From the NCBI RefSeq assembly GCF_902148855.1, contig NC_043962.1, forward strand, positions 31,196,828 to 31,260,827: DNA of 64,000 bases, in the 5' to 3' direction. Shown here piece after piece: positions 60,840-64,000 of this stretch. Under the pieces are notes generated by a model that did not search any database, was not told where the DNA came from, and worked only from the letters and a program-made list of their open reading frames with translations. This DNA is from Sphaeramia orbicularis (Eukaryota; Chordata; Actinopteri; Kurtiformes; Apogonidae). The translations under genes and the position numbers were made by a program. Each line of letters starts with the position of its first letter. The stretch's first letter is position 1.

Positions 60840-62885
60840 GGTCGTACATATTAATTTTTAATATATACATAGCCTCCAACTTTAATCTTTTTTACTACTG
60901 CTTAAAATTTCCTCATATAACTGCAACATTACTTTTCTCCATTGCTCAGTTTTGCTGGAATTACTGTGGATTTCAAAAACAAAGATTACAAAAATGTAAT
61001 GTTTCCCAAAAATTCATAAAGGCATCAAAACATTGTAAACTGAATTTGAAATGTTAAAGCCAGAATATTCATAAATTGCATATTCATAGTAACTACTTTT
61101 GGTAAAACATGAATACTATTTTAGATTTTTTAATAATGTTAATTGTGATTTAAATTGTGACTATATTGACCATAGCACTGTTGACCCTCCCATAGACATT
61201 CCAACACAACAAACAAGTCAATTACAAATTTATTTACTGCATGCATTCATAGTATTACAGCATATTCTTGACAAACGGCTTTCAACATGTAATGATAAAG
61301 TGGGCTAAAAATAAAGGTAGTGATATTAAAATACTTGACTCATAGTGTTACTGCATTTTTACCTTAGAAATAATGGTAAGAATAGAAATGTATTTCTCTG
61401 TGGATGTTCATGCTAATCAAAATTTCTGGGAGCCAATGCCTAAAAGTTAATATATATTACTGATAATACAACAACAAAAATATGAACTATAAAAACAATA
61501 CAATAAAACACATCAGAGGGAGCATTGGTAGTAACAAAATGAAGCTATACAGTTACATGTAATGTATTCTACCAGAGTATATTGAAACCAGTTTGTGTGC
61601 ACTGAAGAGAGAGCAGAAGCAGTTCATATATACAGTGCAAAAAGTGCTACAGTGGTTTCATTATGCAAGCTGGTGCTTTATAAATAAACTAAACTACACT
61701 ATACTCACTGAAGTCATAACATTTATATGGAAAGCATTGTACAGTGTCTTTATATTATTATAAATCCCATAAACATTTATCTGATGGCTGTGTTTCCTAT
61801 TTGATATTGATTAACCATGTAAAGTTTAAGATATCGAATGCAGACATTTTTGAATTTAAAGCAACAAAACTATGGTGGAAAATGGGGCCATAGAAAAGAT
61901 GATGGAACATAAAGGCTGTGAACAGTTCAGATTGTTGTATTAAAATTGTTAGTCTGCAAATTCTTCATGGTGTAAATGTAGAAAATTGTTACATCTTCCA
62001 GAGAAATCAGTGAAAGAATCCAGTGTATATTTTCCATTAATCTCTCTGGTCTATTTGTCACTGTGACTCTTTTCTTGTCATCAAGCTACAATGAAGCTGC
62101 AAAATTTAATTAAACGCCTCTAAGTTGAGATACATAATTTTAGATAAATGATTGAGCATGCACCTTAAATGATATGCCATTTTTGCCTTGCCAGCATTCT
62201 GTCCAGTTAGCAAAATACAGTGTGAGCTATTCCAGTGTTGTCTTGAAATGTTGTCAATATTCAATATATTACACTTCCACAATTAGATGCTAAGACTTTT
62301 GAGCGGTACTACACTTGTGAGCAAAAGTTTCAGTGATTTTTCTATTTTTTTGTTGTGTGTTAGTTATCCAGTTTAATCACAACATCCAGTGAATCTGCTG
62401 GAATTAGTAAGACTTGAAGGTTGTCAAAAGCCCTTCCAGTGATTTAAGGGGTAATAATGATGGCTTCTCAATGCTTAAAGACTTTATATAACAATTTGAT
62501 GTTTCAGTGTAGCAACTGAGATACAAATACTGCATAGTGTTTCCTTGTCTGTACTGTGTTTAGTCAGAGGCTGGGTGAGGAGACAGTAGACAGTCTAGTG
62601 GACTGCAGCAGCCTCAAACACAATGTGCCACTGTGGGGGCCCTCGATTTGCCAGTGTGCACTACTGAGGTATATTTTCAATGCAAGTTACAACCATTCAC
62701 TGAGGCCTTCAGCAGTAGCAAATGATCTTATCTCCAGTGTAAGCAACTACTGAAAGTGTTTTTGTTTTCAGTTAGTAGTGGTTTCAGTGTAAAGATTCGT
62801 AGTATTAAAAAACAAAACTAAAATGTGCATAGTGTATACAGTATGTCACTTTGCCTGGTCTTCATTTAGAGGGTTGAATTCTTCA

Positions 62886-62924
<39 letters not shown>

Positions 62925-63333
62925 TAGAAGTAATTATGGCTTATATTACATAAAGAAAACAGTGATCAGTAATTAAGTGAATAATAAACTCATGAATGTT
63001 ACTTTCACAATAACAGTTAACAAGAGACAACATAGATGTTGATTACAGCAATCTAAAAATGAAACTTTCAGTGACAGAAATAAAAAAAAAAAAAACACAA
63101 TTAAAACTCCAGTGATCACAGCAAAAAAAGAGATGTCTTAATGCATATACATATATGTACTGAAGGGGGGGGGTGGGCAGATGAAATGATGAAGTTTGTT
63201 CCATATGAATCATCTTAAAAATAATGTACAAGAATAAGGCAAAAGCCCTATAATATCACAACAGGGTACAAATGGAACCACAAAGGGGAAGTGTAGTGTA
63301 TCTAAAAGGCACTGGGACACGTCGTCTTCCCCC
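60840..63333 (-). other. Probable 3' UTR and flank of the myrf-like gene
   Basis: About 2.5 kb downstream, on the minus strand, of the stop codon at 63334. It contains an A-run at about 62893-62920 and several complements of AATAAA. Open frames here are short and overlapping. A long 3' UTR is inferred from position, not shown. Confidence 0.35.
62893..62920. repeat. Poly(A) run
   Basis: About 28 consecutive A in the region downstream of the myrf-like gene. Confidence 0.95.
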
Positions 63334-63585
63334 TCACACACAGCTGCTTTGAATGAGAAAATGGTAGTCAGTGTATGAAGTGGTCACTTTTCTCTCTCCT
63401 TCGTGGTCACAGCTCACTTCACTCTGTCGATGGGGAGCATAAGAGATGAAGATCATTAAACGGGTCAACCAAAATCACCACATGGAGTCTAAAGATGGTA
63501 ATTTACTCACAGACAGGGAGACACGGAAGTGGTAGGTGACGTCCTGGAACGACATCACTGGCACTGGCCACAGGTGATGGGTGCC
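63334..63585 (-). CDS. myrf: Last two coding exons of a gene resembling myrf (myelin regulatory factor), partial
   Basis: Minus-strand exons 63511-63585 and 63334-63423 join in phase (donor TCT|gtgagt, acceptor cgacag). They encode GTHHLWPVPVMSFQDVTYHF followed by RVSLS, SEVSC and the end TDYHFLIQSSCV. The upstream acceptor is tctctaag; the rest of the gene lies beyond the right edge. MYRF is an ER-membrane, self-cleaving transcription factor; its luminal C-terminal domain ends, as I recall, with a similar VxYHFRV...TDYHF pattern. Human MYRF is the neighbour of TMEM258, which supports the call, although here the two genes point the same way and in human they converge. Paralogue myrfl is an alternative. 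Confidence 0.6.
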
Positions 63586-63669
63586 CTTAGAGAAAAAAAA
63601 AAAACAGTATAAAGATAATATACAGGCCATGTACATACATACCAGTGTGTTATGATTATACGTTGTATA

Positions 63670-64000
63670 CTCAGTGCCAATGAAAACGCAACACTTGAAT
63701 GTGTTTTATTGTTCCTGAGCTGCATCAATATGTTTAAGTTTCACCTGTATAAGATAATCCCAGACAATTTCTTAACAACCTGAGACGGGTTGAGCTATTG
63801 TCACGCTTGAATGAACTTGTCTGCATTCATAAGACTTGTTTTTCTCATTGCTCAGCAATGAACTGCTCAACTTAAGGAACTGTGGTCAGTTAAGGAGTGG
63901 TCATGTTCTGTATATAAAGGCAAGCTGAAAAGCACGAAAATCATTTGCAATAACTCAGCGATGCCTAGACTGACACGTGACCAAAGATGCCATGCTATGG
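63670..64000 (+). mobile_element. 5' part of a Tc1-like DNA transposon, cut by the window edge
   Basis: After a TA the sequence reads CTCAGTGCCAATGAAAACGC, a Tc1/mariner-type end. A TATA-like TGTATATAAAGG at about 63911 precedes an ATG at 63961 that opens MPRLTRDQRCHAM to the edge, the typical N terminus of an IS630/Tc1-type helix-turn-helix transposase. No stop is seen in the 13 visible codons, so whether the element is whole cannot be judged. It lies in an intron of the myrf-like gene. Confidence 0.65.

Overview
The window is nuclear DNA of a ray-finned (teleost) fish. It holds short spliced exons with GT/AG junctions, many small non-autonomous DNA transposons typical of fish, LINE remnants and microsatellites. 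The genes are vertebrate genes whose human orthologues all lie on chromosome 11, in several separate places: ddb2, fam180b, kbtbd4 and rapsn (11p11.2); chid1, gatd1, cd151 and cracr2b (11p15.5); tmem138, tmem258 and probably myrf (11q12); and ighmbp2 (11q13). I found no retrovirus-like element, no CRISPR array and no convincing functional RNA gene.

Layout: 1-0.3 kb holds the tail of a LINE. 0.3-6.7 kb is ddb2 (+), the UV-damage sensor. 6.8-7.6 kb is fam180b (-), tail to tail with ddb2. 8.4-12.3 kb is kbtbd4 (+), a BTB-Kelch ubiquitin-ligase adaptor. 13.0-18.6 kb is rapsn (+), the acetylcholine-receptor clustering protein at the neuromuscular junction. 18.7-20.1 kb is a stack of nested DNA transposons. 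20.25-23.0 kb is an intact TRIM gene (RING, B-box, coiled coil, SPRY). 23.2-28.7 kb is ighmbp2 (-), an RNA/DNA helicase, head to head with chid1 (+, 29.6-32.3 kb). gatd1 (-, 33.0-37.1 kb), the tetraspanin gene cd151 (-, 38.2-42.8 kb) and cracr2b (-, 44.2-52.0 kb, 5' UTR near 54.0 kb) follow. tmem138 (+, 54.4-56.6 kb) shares a divergent promoter region with cracr2b. tmem258 (-, 57.8-60.0 kb) follows, then the last two coding exons of a gene that looks like myrf (-, from 63.3 kb). The right edge cuts a Tc1-like transposon.

These are unrelated housekeeping and tissue genes held together by old synteny, not a pathway cluster. The observations most worth following are three. ddb2 carries two alternative versions of one WD-repeat exon whose reading phases make them mutually exclusive. 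The gene at the cracr2b locus encodes a complete C-terminal Rab GTPase with a prenylation tail, which the human CRACR2B protein lacks. The introns and spacers hold several multi-copy, target-site-flanked MITE families, including one piggyBac-like copy interrupted by two other elements. Exon boundaries were worked out by hand from reading phase, splice consensus and remembered orthologue sequences; no alignment or transcript data were available.
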